Under the pieces are notes generated by a model that saw only the letters and a list, made by a program, of their open reading frames with translations, searched no databases and had not been told where the DNA came from. Positions 1-12,100 of a stretch of 21,056 bases of DNA are shown in pieces. The stretch comes from a virus. Every line of letters starts with the position of its first letter. The stretch's first letter is position 1. The position numbers and the translations under genes are program-made. The DNA lies in IMG/VR virus record IMGVR_UViG_3300033146_000317, positions 1 to 21,056 of that record. One strand, 5' to 3'.

Positions 1-79
1 CCTTCAACTGTTTGCGAAGGTCTTTGACTAAATCAGAACCGTCATCGGAACCATACGTGTTGTCGTATCCACTATTCAT
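1..79 (-). CDS. N-terminal fragment of an unidentified gene (possibly scaffold or capsid assembly protein)
   Basis: The ATG at 79 is preceded by GGAG six bases upstream, a good ribosome binding site. The first 26 codons are open to the window edge, so the gene is cut off. The peptide starts MNSGYDNTYG, continues with an acidic GSDDGSD stretch, and then enters a charged, probably helical segment (DLVKDLRKQLK). An acidic start leading into a possible coiled coil, directly after portal and internal-protein genes, would fit a scaffolding protein ahead of a major capsid gene. That is inference from position and composition; 26 residues do not allow a family assignment. It is the first gene after a 121-bp non-coding gap with its own candidate promoter and leader hairpins, so it may start a separate transcription unit. 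Confidence 0.7.
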   Translation of the reverse strand, partial: MNSGYDNTYGSDDGSDLVKDLRKQLK

Positions 80-110
80 CTGTCACTCCAAATACTCGTG
101 GCCCTCTCGC

Positions 111-181
111 ACTACCGGAGGTAGTAGTGGTTGGCTGCCACTGTCGGGTTTTTACTCTATCAGGACCGACAACCCTGACAG
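111..181 (-). other. three adjacent hairpins in the leader of the leftmost gene
   Basis: Three inverted repeats lie end to end in the 121-bp gap between the 452-residue gene and the leftmost gene. ACTACC (111-116) pairs with GGTAGT (120-125) over a 3-nt loop. AGTGG (126-130) pairs with CCACT (138-142) over a 7-nt loop. CTGTCGGGTT (141-150) pairs with AACCCTGACAG (171-181) with one bulged base. The third also has an alternative pairing (GTCGG 143-147 with CCGAC 166-170). No run of U follows any stem in the transcribed direction, so they do not look like classical terminators. They may be leader RNA structures or processing sites. Confidence 0.5.
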
Positions 182-186
182 GCTAA

Positions 187-198
187 ATCTATATAGAT
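187..198 (-). promoter_or_regulatory. 12-bp AT-rich palindrome, candidate -10 region
   Basis: ATCTATATAGAT is a perfect 12-bp palindrome located 2 bp after the stop codon of the 452-residue gene. On the minus strand it contains TATATA and TATAGA, either of which could serve as a -10 box for the gene starting at 79. No convincing -35 box lies 16-18 bp upstream, so a promoter is only a possibility. The palindrome could instead be an operator for a dimeric regulator. A start near 180 would place the three hairpins at the very 5' end of the transcript. Confidence 0.3.
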
Positions 199-200
199 GT

Positions 201-1559
201 CTAAAAGCCCGTGTCGAACTCGCCTGCACCAAAGGACTTGGTGCCACCGGAGGAGCCACCCATCTTATTAAGGATGGATTCACGTAGACGCTTACGTCTC
301 GTCTCCTCATCGAGTTGACCTTCCTTCTGGATTCCGGCCATGCTCTTGATTTGCTTCTTAAAGCCACGCTTCTTGCCAGTGTTGGCCATCGTCAGTGCGG
401 CGTATGTGCCACCGTACTGTGCCTGCTCAGCAAAAATCTCTTCGTAGTCTGCGTCCGGTGCTTCCTTAGACAGTTTGTTTAAGAACCTACGAGACTTCTT
501 GCCCTTACCTAAGTCCTTCTCAAAGCCAGCCTCGATTGCATCCTCGGCAATCTCTAGGTTCTTCATCCGTCTAGCGATAGCGTGCTGTGCTTTATCCGGA
601 TCGAGGGCGAAAGCAACAAGGTCACCCTTCTTTAGCCCGTAGGTATTCATCAAAGCCTTCTTCATGTCCGGGTCCCACTGGGCCTGGATGTTCTCGGCCA
701 ACTCAATACGATCCTCGAACTCAGCGGCAGAGATGTCTGCCGCAATGTACTCAGCAAAGTCCTCGAATGAATCACCGAAGCCTTTGGGCACATCAATGCG
801 AGACAGTGATTCCCTGTAAGACTTCTCTAACGTCAGGTACTCAGCCTCGGACAGTACCGGCAACCCAGCCTTGCGGCGCATCTCATTGCCTTTGAACCGT
901 TCTTTGTAGATGTCAGTGTCTCGGATGTAGGACTCAGCCTCTAATGGTGAAAGCCCTCTAGCGCCCTCAGCGATCTTCATTGCCTCCGCGAAGGTAATAC
1001 CTAGCCGATCCGACAACTGGTGCGCTAATCCCTTGAGGGCCTTCTTGCTGGTGTACTCACTGTCGGTACCGTCTTCGTCTACATCAGGTTCCGGATTAAC
1101 CTTGTCTTCCTCAAGGCGTTCCTCTTCTTTTTTCTTGCGGTATTCCTCTATCGTGATTGGCTCCTTGTAAGGAGCGAAGGGGTCACCCCTCTTCCTACCG
1201 TCCTTGCGGTAGCCATCTTCCCAGTCTTGTATCCGAGCACCGTAACGTGAGTCATCACCTGCACGTTGGTATTGGTAGTCAGGCTCGCTGTTCTTGCCGC
1301 CTCTCCTATTCCTACCCTTCTTGCCACTCACCTGTCGGCGGTCACCGTCGTACCACACTTTGGAACCGGCGTAGGTTCCCTGATCTTTATCAAGGTCCCA
1401 GTGGAAGTTGTACCGATCTTGCAGATCGGCTATGAGAACCCTGATGATTCCGTCGTCAGGGTTGCTGCCGTTCTTGATACGTCGGATGTGAGCAACGATT
1501 TCCCAGACCTTTGCGTCGCTCTTAGCGTTCTTCTCCCCCTTAGTACCGCCTGCTCTCAT
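201..1559 (-). CDS. putative virion protein, 452 aa
   Basis: The start is well supported: AGGAGG lies close upstream of the ATG and overlaps the stop codon of the preceding gene, with an 8-bp gap between the genes. The protein is highly charged and contains no cysteine. The N-terminal third (to about residue 175) is rich in Lys, Arg, Glu and Gly and looks disordered, with a KKKEEERLEED stretch near 145. Residues about 180-400 look helical, with a block containing LPVLSEAEYLTLEKSYRESL and then a GDLVAFALDPDKAQ segment. The tail is Gly/Ser-rich (GGSSGGTKSFGAGEFDTGF). I recall similar unnamed proteins near giant genes in environmental phages but cannot attach a family name. Its position after two probable internal virion proteins suggests a structural or ejected role; this is inference. 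Confidence 0.85.
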   Translation of the reverse strand: MRAGGTKGEKNAKSDAKVWEIVAHIRRIKNGSNPDDGIIRVLIADLQDRYNFHWDLDKDQGTYAGSKVWYDGDRRQVSGKKGRNRRGGKNSEPDYQYQRAGDDSRYGARIQDWEDGYRKDGRKRGDPFAPYKEPITIEEYRKKKEEERLEEDKVNPEPDVDEDGTDSEYTSKKALKGLAHQLSDRLGITFAEAMKIAEGARGLSPLEAESYIRDTDIYKERFKGNEMRRKAGLPVLSEAEYLTLEKSYRESLSRIDVPKGFGDSFEDFAEYIAADISAAEFEDRIELAENIQAQWDPDMKKALMNTYGLKKGDLVAFALDPDKAQHAIARRMKNLEIAEDAIEAGFEKDLGKGKKSRRFLNKLSKEAPDADYEEIFAEQAQYGGTYAALTMANTGKKRGFKKQIKSMAGIQKEGQLDEETRRKRLRESILNKMGGSSGGTKSFGAGEFDTGF

Positions 1560-1567
1560 TGCTCCTC

Positions 1568-3109
1568 CTAGTACCCGAACTTGCTTAACATCTGATTAGC
1601 GAATGCGTCGTACTCCTGCATGGCATTGTCGGTATCTAGCCAACGGTCATCATTCTTCTTGATGTAGTCCTTGAACTTCCATAGCGGCATAGACTCCGGC
1701 TTGCCGTCTTTGTCACGACCATCCATTCCAGCCGCCAGGGTGGGATCAGTCCAGTCAATCTGGGCGGGGTTGATCTCTAACAATCCAGCCATCTCATTCA
1801 CATACGGCTCAGATACTTGCCGCATGTTCATGCCACGATCCAACTGGTCTGCCCATGCTGGGTAGCGGGACTTAGCCTGCTCCTTCATCTCAGCCTCGAA
1901 CTCATCCCATGAATAGTTCCCGCGCGTAAGGGCGCGGGCGTAAGAGTTGACTACCGAGTCCTCGATGGACATACCCCAATCCAGTAGTTGCCCTCGGACT
2001 GCTGACTTCATTCCATCGAACTCAGCGTCCTTCATGTTGACTTTGCCGACACCAAGGTTTTCCTCTAGGGACAAACCATTGTTGTTGGTGTTCCAGTAGT
2101 GGATGGCCTGACTCATCGCCTGCTCATCGGCATCGGTGATGCCTTCATCCCACTCCATGATTCCGGATGCAGTGGCATCGGTATCACCGTAGAAGCCATT
2201 CTTAAACAAGGCCAATCGCCAGTTACGCATCTTCTGTGGGCTGTCTTTTTGATCCTGCCAGATACGCCATACGTCTTGGTTCTGGTAGAAGGAGTCATCC
2301 TGTCGGATGTCCAAGCCTTCACCAAGGTCTTCGTTAGTGCCAATGCCGTGCTCGGCAGGACCGGGAGTTGCACCAAGGGCTTGTGCTACCAAGGTATCCT
2401 CCTCGGCCTCACCGCCCTTGCTCTTCTTCTTCGCGTTCTTGGTCGCCTCCGTAGCGGTCATCTCCTGACGGCTACCGTCTGGTTGCGTAGCCTGAATCAG
2501 TGCTAGGTCTGGGTCACCCTCAATCTGTTCAAGTTGCTCAGCGGTAGCACCCTCGTCAACAAGCCGCTGCAATGTTTCCTTGGGTGTGTCCTGCCAGTGG
2601 TACGGAGCACCAGTCGCAGGGTCAAGCAACTGCTTGCCTGGTATTCCCTCCATTCCACCATCAGGCATGAGTAGTGGAGTACCGGGTACATAGGAACCAA
2701 TGTCATCCCGTATGTCCCTGCTGCTAGTTTCAGCGAACCATCCGGTAGGCAAAGGCATACCACGCTTGGCCATCCATTCGGCAGCACCCTTCACTGCGTC
2801 CGGAGCAGTTGGCGGAACAAAGTTCGCTCCGCTTATGCCCGCCATGAGATCGGTAGTCATACCGGGCCTTGTTGAGTAGTGCTCCCTGTGTGTTTCCCAG
2901 TTGGTGTAGTTATTTATAAACTGCTTGGCCCACTGCTTGGCAGCCTTCTCATCACCAGTACCACCGAGTTTTTCATAGAACTCTCTAGCCAGTTCTTCAA
3001 TCGTCTCTTTGTTCTGATCGCTTTTATTGAGAGTCCAACCGGAACGATTGTCGTCGTACCACTTGATCCGGTTCATCAACTCAGCAAGTAGTTCGTTGTT
3101 GTTCTCCAT
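1568..3109 (-). CDS. putative internal virion protein, 513 aa
   Basis: The giant gene ends GGAGGCATGTGATGG, so its TGA overlaps the ATG at 3109 by one base and its last codons supply a GGAGG ribosome binding site at 6-nt spacing. An in-frame GTG one codon earlier (3112) is possible but has only 3-nt spacing, so I prefer the ATG. The protein is acidic and cysteine-free. Residues about 1-90 are helical and charged. Residues about 90-190 are Pro/Gly-rich, and a Lys/Glu-rich low-complexity linker follows near 220-240. A region near 285-350 (RLALFKNGFYGDTDA, then many acidic helical residues) loosely recalls a peptidoglycan-binding fold, which I cannot confirm. The C-terminal ~110 residues look like a compact domain (SRYPAWADQLDRGMNMRQV ... 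PLWKFKDYIKKNDDRWLDTD) ending in FGY. I recall this kind of C-terminus beside giant genes in other phages. Function unknown; a virion role is inferred from context. Confidence 0.87.
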   Translation of the reverse strand: MENNNELLAELMNRIKWYDDNRSGWTLNKSDQNKETIEELAREFYEKLGGTGDEKAAKQWAKQFINNYTNWETHREHYSTRPGMTTDLMAGISGANFVPPTAPDAVKGAAEWMAKRGMPLPTGWFAETSSRDIRDDIGSYVPGTPLLMPDGGMEGIPGKQLLDPATGAPYHWQDTPKETLQRLVDEGATAEQLEQIEGDPDLALIQATQPDGSRQEMTATEATKNAKKKSKGGEAEEDTLVAQALGATPGPAEHGIGTNEDLGEGLDIRQDDSFYQNQDVWRIWQDQKDSPQKMRNWRLALFKNGFYGDTDATASGIMEWDEGITDADEQAMSQAIHYWNTNNNGLSLEENLGVGKVNMKDAEFDGMKSAVRGQLLDWGMSIEDSVVNSYARALTRGNYSWDEFEAEMKEQAKSRYPAWADQLDRGMNMRQVSEPYVNEMAGLLEINPAQIDWTDPTLAAGMDGRDKDGKPESMPLWKFKDYIKKNDDRWLDTDNAMQEYDAFANQMLSKFGY

Positions 3110-6100
3110 CACATGCCTCCACTACCTAGTTGAACTGTCGGACCAGTCGGTCCCTCAAGTGGGCTTTCAACAAAGCCATTGAAGTCAGGTATTACTGCTG
3201 GCCTTGTTGGCTCATTCTCAATCGTCCGAGACAGTGTGGTGACTTCATCTTCGTCTGGTGTCTTCAACTCACCCATGAAGATACGGTCAGCCATTACGTA
3301 GAAGTCTGGATGTTCCTTGATGAGTAACTGCAACTCTTTCCTTAACTCATCACGTAGCCATCTGTCATCCGCACCACCAATGCTGCCGCCTTCTGCCAGT
3401 GGCAGCATGTAGTCACGTAGTTGCAGATACTTCATTGCAGCGATACCAACCTCAGTTGCTTGCAACTCAGGTGCCTGGGTTAAGGCAACTCTGATGTCCT
3501 CAATCTGAACATCAATACCGTTAGTGTTCAACTCTTGCTTCGGGTGCGTATTGGAGATGGAGCGAAGAATCTTCTTCGCTGCTTTCCACTGCGACTCATC
3601 AGCCGCAGTCCGCTCACTGTTCATAAACTGGGCATCAATCTCGGCTAACTGCGTTTCGTACAACACCTCGTTCGCTGACTGCAACCGCTCCTGTGGTGTC
3701 AACTTCCTGTCGCCCAGGTTCTCGTTGGAGAACCGCTCCATCCGTGGATCGTACCCACCACCGGGATAGAACAACGATGCAACCGTAGGTGCGGCTTTAC
3801 GTAGATTGGGGTTCTTGAGCATTTCATCAAGCGCGTCCTTTGTGGGAGTGACGCGGTAAGACTGCTTGGCGCTCAATGCCACCATTGCCTGTAGGCCATA
3901 CTTGTCAGCCATCTGCATCAAGGCACTCTCGCGACTGCCTAGTTCGTTGTACGCCTCTTGGTATTCCCGGTACATTACTGCTTGCGAGATGTCGCCCTCC
4001 GTGGTGGCGACCCTAAAGTCAGGAACAACCTGACCGGGGTGCAGTGTCATAAAGAAGCCCTTAGCGATGGACATACCTTGTGCGAACTTTTGAGCGTCTT
4101 GGGTCAGTTGGACAAGGCCCGCGCTGGTTACCATTCCCGACTCGTCGGTGTACTGATCAGGATTCTTTGTGAGGAACATATTGACGGCAGCCGGAATGTA
4201 CTTCTCGTAACTGTCCCCGAATCCCATATTGCCGCCAGTTATAGTTCCGGCAACACCGGCACCAAGATTCTGAACCCACGCAGGAAGAATGTAGGAACCA
4301 AGGTTGTCGTCCCTATCCCCCGAAGTGTCCTGAATAGGAACCAAAGATTTCTGCAATCCATCAGGGAGTCGGTTAAACAATGCGGTGTCTTGGACCCAAC
4401 TCATGGGCATCTGGACAGCGGGACCAGCACCAGGGATCAGACCGTGACCAGTGACAAGGTTGAAGGACTGGATGGGTGAACCAATCTGTGGACCAGATAG
4501 GTCCACCCCACCACCCTGAATACCAGAGAACAATGAAGCCATCGTTCCCATTGCGGAACCAAGTAGTGGGATACCCACCATGTCGCCACGCATCGGGTCT
4601 TCCCAGAAGACTGCGTTCTCTGGGTTGTTGGGGTTGTCATCCCACCACGGCCATGCCATTGCGGAACCCTCGCCACCTGCCGCACTGTAAAGAAGTGAGG
4701 CGGTGTAGACCTTACGGGGGTTACGGACAACTGCCTTGCCCCACCACTCAAGTGAGTTAGCAAACGCCTGGATGAAGGGGAATGCAATACGCATAGCGTA
4801 GGCAGTCTGGTTCCTCTTCTGTGCGTTATAGAAGCCCTTCTCGGCTAGGTCACGACCGCCTCGCATACCCAAGCCTTCGATCTCAGACTTGGACAAGTTG
4901 CCATCGGAACGCTCAGCCAACTTAGCGTTGCGCTTGATGCCGTCCAGTGTCCTGCGTGACCACGAACCCTTGCCCTTACCTTCGAGCAACTTACCGCCCA
5001 GAGATTCTTCTGCTGCCTTTACAATCTTCTCGGCAGTCTCCGGATCAACAAACTTGACGTAGCGTTCAATCTCTTCCCAATATCCATACCGGAAAGCGGG
5101 ACCATAGGTGGTCCCCTTCTCAATGAAGTTGGAGAAGTCGAAGAACCCGGTGATGGTTCTATCCCACCAAGACGCAATGGAAGAATCAAAACCTTCCGGC
5201 TTAGGTTCGGTGATGTTAATCAGCGGCATCTCGTAGTCTTCGTACCGTTGCAACCAGTCATCGGTGCCTGGTCGCCAGGTCTTGGAGCGTGGGTCGTTAG
5301 CGGCCTTCGCCTTAGCGCGTGCTTCGACTACCTTCCAGAATGCTTCTTCCGGAATATCATCTATGTCAGCCTGTCGCATGTATGCAGTGATGGTGTCCAT
5401 CATGTCCCGGTCCCACCCGAACGTCATCTCCTGCCAGCGGACAGCGAGTGAGGCAGCGTAGTTTACTTTCCGGTCGTTTTGGGTCTTGGTCTTGCCCATC
5501 CCACCCTTGGCATCCTCGATGGGCTTGTCCCACAGATACTTATGCAGTGCGTCCTTGCCGAGGGCTTCGCGCTCTGCTGCGTCTTGGGTGTCCCTGAACA
5601 TCGAGGAGTTGGGGTCAATGTTCTTTTGGAAGTAGTTGTTTTCATCGAAGTATTGCTGCAACAAGTCCCGGTCGATGGCCTCGTCATCTATGTACCGGCT
5701 ACCACCCTTACGTGATTCCCATAGGTAATCAGTGATCGCATGTTGCAACTGCCTAAGCGTGACACCATCGCCAGCATTGGCGATCTTCTGCTCGATGTTT
5801 GCTCGTTCTGCCTTCAACTGCTCGATAGTCTTGTCGCCCTTCTTCTTGGGCTTTATCTCAAGTTGATGGATTTCCTCGACAAGGGCTTTGACTTCCTTTT
5901 GTAACTGCTTAACCTCAGGGCTATTCGGTGCATAGATTCCGGAATCAACACGCCGTTGGTGGGCTTCAACCTGCTCCTTGAGTACGCGAACCTGACGTTG
6001 CATGTCTTCGATGGTGGTAGTCAACTTGTCGCGCTGGGTAGCCATCTCTTGAAGTTTGGCCTTGAAGGAGCCGGTACCAATACCGTCGTCTGCCACACGC

Positions 6101-9100
6101 TGTGCGGCAATACGGTGGACTTCCTTCATCCAACCAATGTCATTCTCCACCGCATGTTGCAGGAAGAACTTGCCAGCATCCCCGCCCCTCTTGTCGAAGG
6201 CCATCGTCCAGAAGACCATCGCACCAAGGCTGTCGTTATACAGAAGTTGCTGCTGTCTGCCCCATCCCTTCCAGAAGTTAATAACATCCTCGGTCGCAGA
6301 CATCGGGGAGACACTGACCAGTTCGGTACTGGTCTGTATCTTCAACTGATCCTTCTCCATGATGATGTCGAGACGGGAGCGGTCATTCATAATGACCTTC
6401 AAGTAGTCCTTCCACATCGCTTCGTTCTCAGCCTCATCCAAGAACGAAGACTCTCCCCACTTCTCCCCATTCAGATCAGTCCGGGCAGGTTCCCACCTGC
6501 TTAACTTGTCTGCCCACTTCTTCCGCATTGTCCCGTCCTGGGCCAATGTCAGCATCATGGCTGTCACACCTAGTGGGTTGGTGACAATGTTGGGACGGCC
6601 CTCCATCAGAAGGCGGGCCTGCATCTCACCGAGGTTACGCAGAATGTAACTCAACCGGAATGCCAACTGGGTCGAACGGAAGAACTGGTCAAAGACGGGA
6701 CCAGTCAGGTTCTTCATAGCCTCTCGGCTAGTTGCCCCTATCCCTTCCTTCTTCACCAGATAGTCGGCCTTCTTCAAAGCCTTACGTAGTTCACGCCAGT
6801 CAGGCATCACCATGAAGTCGCTCATCTCTGCCTCAAGCGGAGCGACCATCTTCAATGCTTCCTGCGTCTCATCGGTAGCAGACGGCAAAGTCTTGGCACC
6901 CTTGGCAGTGGAAGCCACTGCTGTAGCAGAGAGGAACCTGGCGTTCTCTTCGCCAGCACCCTGCCACAACTTGAACTGCTCAATCAGTTCCTCGCGCAAC
7001 TCCTTAGAGACATTCTGCGTCTCAGCCGCACGGTCCACCATGTCATCTATGTAGCGGTTCCATACGTTGCGACGGGCCATTGCCGGACTAGATGGGTACC
7101 GGATGTCAGCCATGATCATCTCGTTCACCCAGTAGTCGTGAATCATCTTGTTATTCATCACCACTTCGACGCGAGCGTCTTTGTCTGTGGTGATGTTTCC
7201 ATCTTTATCTAAGTAGTTACCGTCCCGGTCTTTCTTCCAGGCATCCATAGCCTCACGAATCTTGGCATCGTTGCGGCTAGTGGTGACACCGAACATCCCG
7301 CCACCGTTCTTACGGGAGACGAATGGCATACCGCCGTCCTTTAGGGACCGGCTTGTGTCCTTCCAAGTAGTCGGATTAAACCTAAGAACATAACCAATAC
7401 CATCAGAGACAGCCATAGCAGATTGGTTCGCATCTTTGGAATCTATTCCAATGTGCGCCCACGGTGTGATAGCCGCACGACGGTTGGCGAAGAACATGCT
7501 CGACTTCGCAGCCAACGCCCAGTAGGCGTTGAACTTGGAGTGGGGGTTGGCCCCATTCATACGAGCACGGGCAGTGGCGGCAGTGTTAGCAATCTTGCCT
7601 CGCTCATACGACACGCCAGTGTCAGCATCACGAACCATCCGGCCCAGGATGTCCCACAGTTCAGTCTCAGTGGTGGCTTCCGAAATCTCAGCCGCCCACC
7701 TTGCGGGCAATCTCCGCGCCGACAGTTCCCACAACTCGGCAGCATTATCCAACTTCAAGAAGTAGTTGACGATGAAGTCGGCATCGACATCCATGTCACG
7801 ACCACGTAGACCGAAGAACCGCTTGGTGTTGAATAGTTTGTTTAAGGCTCCGGCCAGGTCGTTCTTCCTCCGACCCGGATGTTCCCAGTTGTCATTCCAC
7901 CATCTACGCAAGGATTCGGTGTACTGCTCCTCTAGGGTCATCGGAGTCACTGGTGGCTCCCCGCCCTTACGGGCGTACTCGAACCGCTCCATCTCGGTAG
8001 CGTTCTCGAACCACTCGGTGAACTCATCAAGAACCTTCTCGGAGTTACCTGATGGCTCAAGGGAACGCTTGCTTACGTTTTCAATAACCTCATCAATGGG
8101 AGTCCTTGGGGTTGACTCAATCAAAGACTCGGCAGCCTTGGATGCCCTGACCGCTTCCTCTAGTGCCTCAGCGGTAGCGTGCTGACCGGCACGCAGGTTG
8201 GCCACTCCATCCAGTAGGGCTTCCTCGCTACCCATCGGTGGCTTGGGCTGTCCCGGTCCCTGTCTCCTGGCTCGGTCGTCGGCAGCCTTACGGGCTGCGT
8301 CCATCGCCTCGCCAATCTCATCGAAGGACTTACCGTGGATGAACTTCTGGAACGCACCACCCACGAGGAAAGCCTTGGCTTTCTCAATCGCGTAGTCGCG
8401 TTCCCATACCGTGACTGGCCTGCCGTCTTTGCGGACCTGCTTGCCGTCCTTCAACTTCGGTCGGCTACCGGGAGCACGGGGTTCAACTGGGTTGGTTTGA
8501 AGCGTGCTGTCGAACTTGTATTCCTTTACCTGCTCCTTGCCATCGGGACCAATCCACTTGGCAATAACCACACCCCTCTCATCATCAACCGTGATGCGGG
8601 CTTCCATGCCACCGTCATCAAACAACGTGTGAAGGCGCAACGTCTGTGCGCCATAGGTGGGATCGACCTTCCACTGGAACTTCTTCTTACCACCAACGAA
8701 AGCCTCTGAGGCTTTGTTGATGACCTGATCCCATTCCCCGCCCTTGGCTCCATCTACTTGAGCAAGTAGTCGGCCAGTGTTGTCATCGAAGATGCGGTAC
8801 GAGTAGGTGGGGTCCCCCGCGTATTCGTACACCTTACGAACTACTGGCTGACCGTTCTCAATGACAATGACTTCGTTGTACTCCGTTGGCTTCCTGGCTT
8901 CCACCTTCTGCGCCCGGATGCCGTAACCGATCATCCGGTCGTCGGTGACCTTCTGTCCCGGCCTAGCCACACTGTCATCGAACCGAGTGACATCATCGAG
9001 GATGACACTCTCATGCACGGCTGGCAGTGGAGTGTCACCGGAAGCAATCTGAACTGGCGGGGAGTCCTTGGTGAATCCACGAGTCAGGCTTGTGTCCAGT

Positions 9101-12100
9101 GAGCCGTCAGCCTTGAACACCAACTCGACGTAGATGTCACCATCCGTGGGGTAGGTGCGAACCTCGACCCGTCGTCCTGCGCTACCCACCTGGCCCGGAC
9201 TAGATGGGATGTAGACATCGTTCAGGTAGGACACCAGACCTGGCATCTCTGGACCTTGACGGTTCACTGCGTCTTGAGCGGTACGGGAAACGGAGTCATC
9301 CATCACTGGGTCCATGCTGGTGCCGAACCGTTCCGGATCACCCTCAGCATTCAGGACCAACTCATCGGGTGCCATCGGCTCACCGCGATAGGCACCACGC
9401 TCTGCTGCACTAGCACCAGACAGGTAACCAAGATCAATGCCCGTGGGATTGATGTCACCATTCTCATCAAGCAGGGGATACGGTTGAAGTTCCTTCCACC
9501 CCTTCGACCCACTACTCTCTAGCCAGTCAATGTGCTCCTTGAGTCTGGCCCACTCTTCCGGTGTCATGTACCCACCGCGAGGGATGCCGCCAATAATCTC
9601 CGACACCTCGACCCATGACGCATCCTTTAGTGCGTCTTCATCCAGCCCGCGCTGATCTGTCCTAGTGCTGAATGGGGAACGCTCATCCCTCGGTGTGCCA
9701 CCCGGATCAATGCGTTGCAAGTCACTCGTCGCGTACTTGGGCCTACCGTAGATAGGTTCGAGACGACCGTCAGCGTTACGAACATGGGGAACACGACCAC
9801 CCATCTCGCCAGCCATTGGAGTCGTGGTCAGTAGCGGAATCGGTGATGACCGTGCCGGGTCTACGTCAACTGCCTGCACCTCAAGTTCGTCACCCCATCG
9901 AGTACCACTGGCCTTAGCGCCTTGCATACGAGCAAGCCGCGTCGCGTCCTGGGTGCTAACTGACTGTCCCCAATACACCCACTGGTTGTCACTGGTTCCG
10001 GCAGTGGACACTCCCTCGCGTGCGGCCTCTGCCGCTTTGCCTTTGTCGCTGGGGAACAACGCCCTCGACAGGGCAATCCCCAACTCACCCTCATCCAACT
10101 TCCAAGGCTGGTAAACCAGGCCACCCGGATCAACCTCACGAGCCATGTCTAGGTACTTGGCCTTGAATGCGGTGTCAAGGATCGCAAGGAAGTTGCCGAT
10201 CAAATCCCGGTTGTCTTCACTGATGCCACGCAAGACGAGGTTGGCGTTATCTTCCAACGCACCACGAGCGGCGGGGTTGGGAGTGTTGCCAATGAAGTTG
10301 ACCAACTCATCGAATAGTTCAACCGCCTCATCACCAGTTGTAATCTCCCGACCACTGGTGGGATGTACGGCGAAGGGTTCATTCATGTCATCGGCTGCAC
10401 GACGGATGTTCTCGCGTGCCGCCTCGAAGAAGGAAGGTAGGCGACCCATCACCGCGTCGATCATGTTGTTCGGGTTCTCCGTCATAAACGCGATAGGCGC
10501 AAGGCGTGAGTCAAAGTAGTTGAAGTATTCATACTGATCGGCAGTGCCATTCAGGAAGTCTTCGATCTCCTTCTGCATCTGCCGCCAGTTGTCAGCGTTG
10601 TGAGGCTTCGGAGTGTGGGACAACAACTGGGTCAGGATTGACCTAGCGCGGTCATTAAGAGGGGACTCTCCCCGTCCCGAAGAACCAGTCCGGCGTGAGA
10701 TGTCATCACTGATCGGGTAATACTCATCGCCACCGTAGGCTAGCCCGTACTCTAGTTGGCCACCTCTGTCACCAACAATCTGTGTTACCTCATCCCCTAC
10801 CCATCCGCTTGAACCCTCTGAACCTAGTTGCCGAGCCTCTGCGGTTTCATCGCCACCAGCAACGCTGGCCTTCACTACGTCGTCGGTGCCAGCCATTGCG
10901 GCCTCGTCGGCCTGCTGGACTAACTTCTCTTCCGCCTTCGGGTTGATACCGAAGTCGATGTCCTGCTGACGAGGAAGAGTAAGGTCATCAACGATACGCA
11001 CCTTGCGGGCAAGTTCAGACTTCAAGTCTTGGTATGAGATACCCGAAGCGTCATCTGCACCAGCATCAAACTTGGGTGCTATGCCCAACTCTTCTGCCAG
11101 CATCCTGCTCAGGTTTGCCCTAGCGGCTTGGGCCTCATACGACCCCTGCCCCATTCTCCTCGGGGGAGCATTGATACCAAACGCGATCTGGAAAAACTTA
11201 GCGAATGCTTCGTTCTGCTTCTCTGCCGGTTTCGATGGGTCGAATGTCGGTACGCCCTCCACGCCGAATGCGTCTACGTAGTCCCTTACTGGGAGGTCGC
11301 CACCATCAAGCATGTCACGGGGGTACATGACATCAAGTTCTTCCGCCATCTCTTTCAGGAGATTGCTGTCGGCGTACTGACCGATGTATCGCTCGGAACC
11401 CTTGTTGATCCAGCCATACGGGGAGAGTCCGAAGACTGGGTACCACTGACCGGGGACGACTCCATCTTTAGGAACCGAACCTGATGAGTTGTAGAAAAGG
11501 AACTTCTCTCCGTCCTTCTCCACTATTGCGAAGTAGCGACCGTCATAGGAGATGACGGGTGCGCCACTACCAAGGAAGTCTTCAACGTGCTCGAAGGTTT
11601 GCTTCTGTCTTCTGGGGCCTATCTTCCTGGCGTTCTCCAACTCCTCAACAATCATGTTGAGGTTACGCAGGTAGATAGCGTCTAGGGTGGGGACACTCAC
11701 CTTGCCATTGGTGGGAATCTTTGTGGCTTCTTCCCCGTACAAAGTTTTCTGTACTGCCTGTGGGAACTGGGCGAAGGTGGAACCTGCGCCCTGGAACTGC
11801 TGCTCAAAGTCATCCATCCTCTGGATGATCGAAGCCATCTGCTCAAAGTCTTGAGGGTCTACATCGCGACCAGCACCTATGTAGATGGCTTCATCACCGT
11901 AGTACGAAGAACCAAATGGTGAAGCCTGGTTGTCCCGCTCGGCGCGAGCCACCTGAGCCATCTCTTCTTCATCGGTCACTCGACCGGCTGCTGCCATCTC
12001 CTGATCGAACTCTACATCTTGCCGGTACTCAGCCTCGTCTAGTTGGCGAGAAATAGTTGAACCATCGTAGTCAGGATGACCAGGCAGGCGGGGAGTCTTG

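Noticed and set aside
5956-6504. Long plus-strand open frame of 182 codons, and other plus-strand frames of 80-170 codons inside the giant gene
   Set aside because: They lie antisense to a continuous coding frame with clear protein character, have no ribosome binding site pattern or gene-like packing, and their products look like low-order shadow translations.
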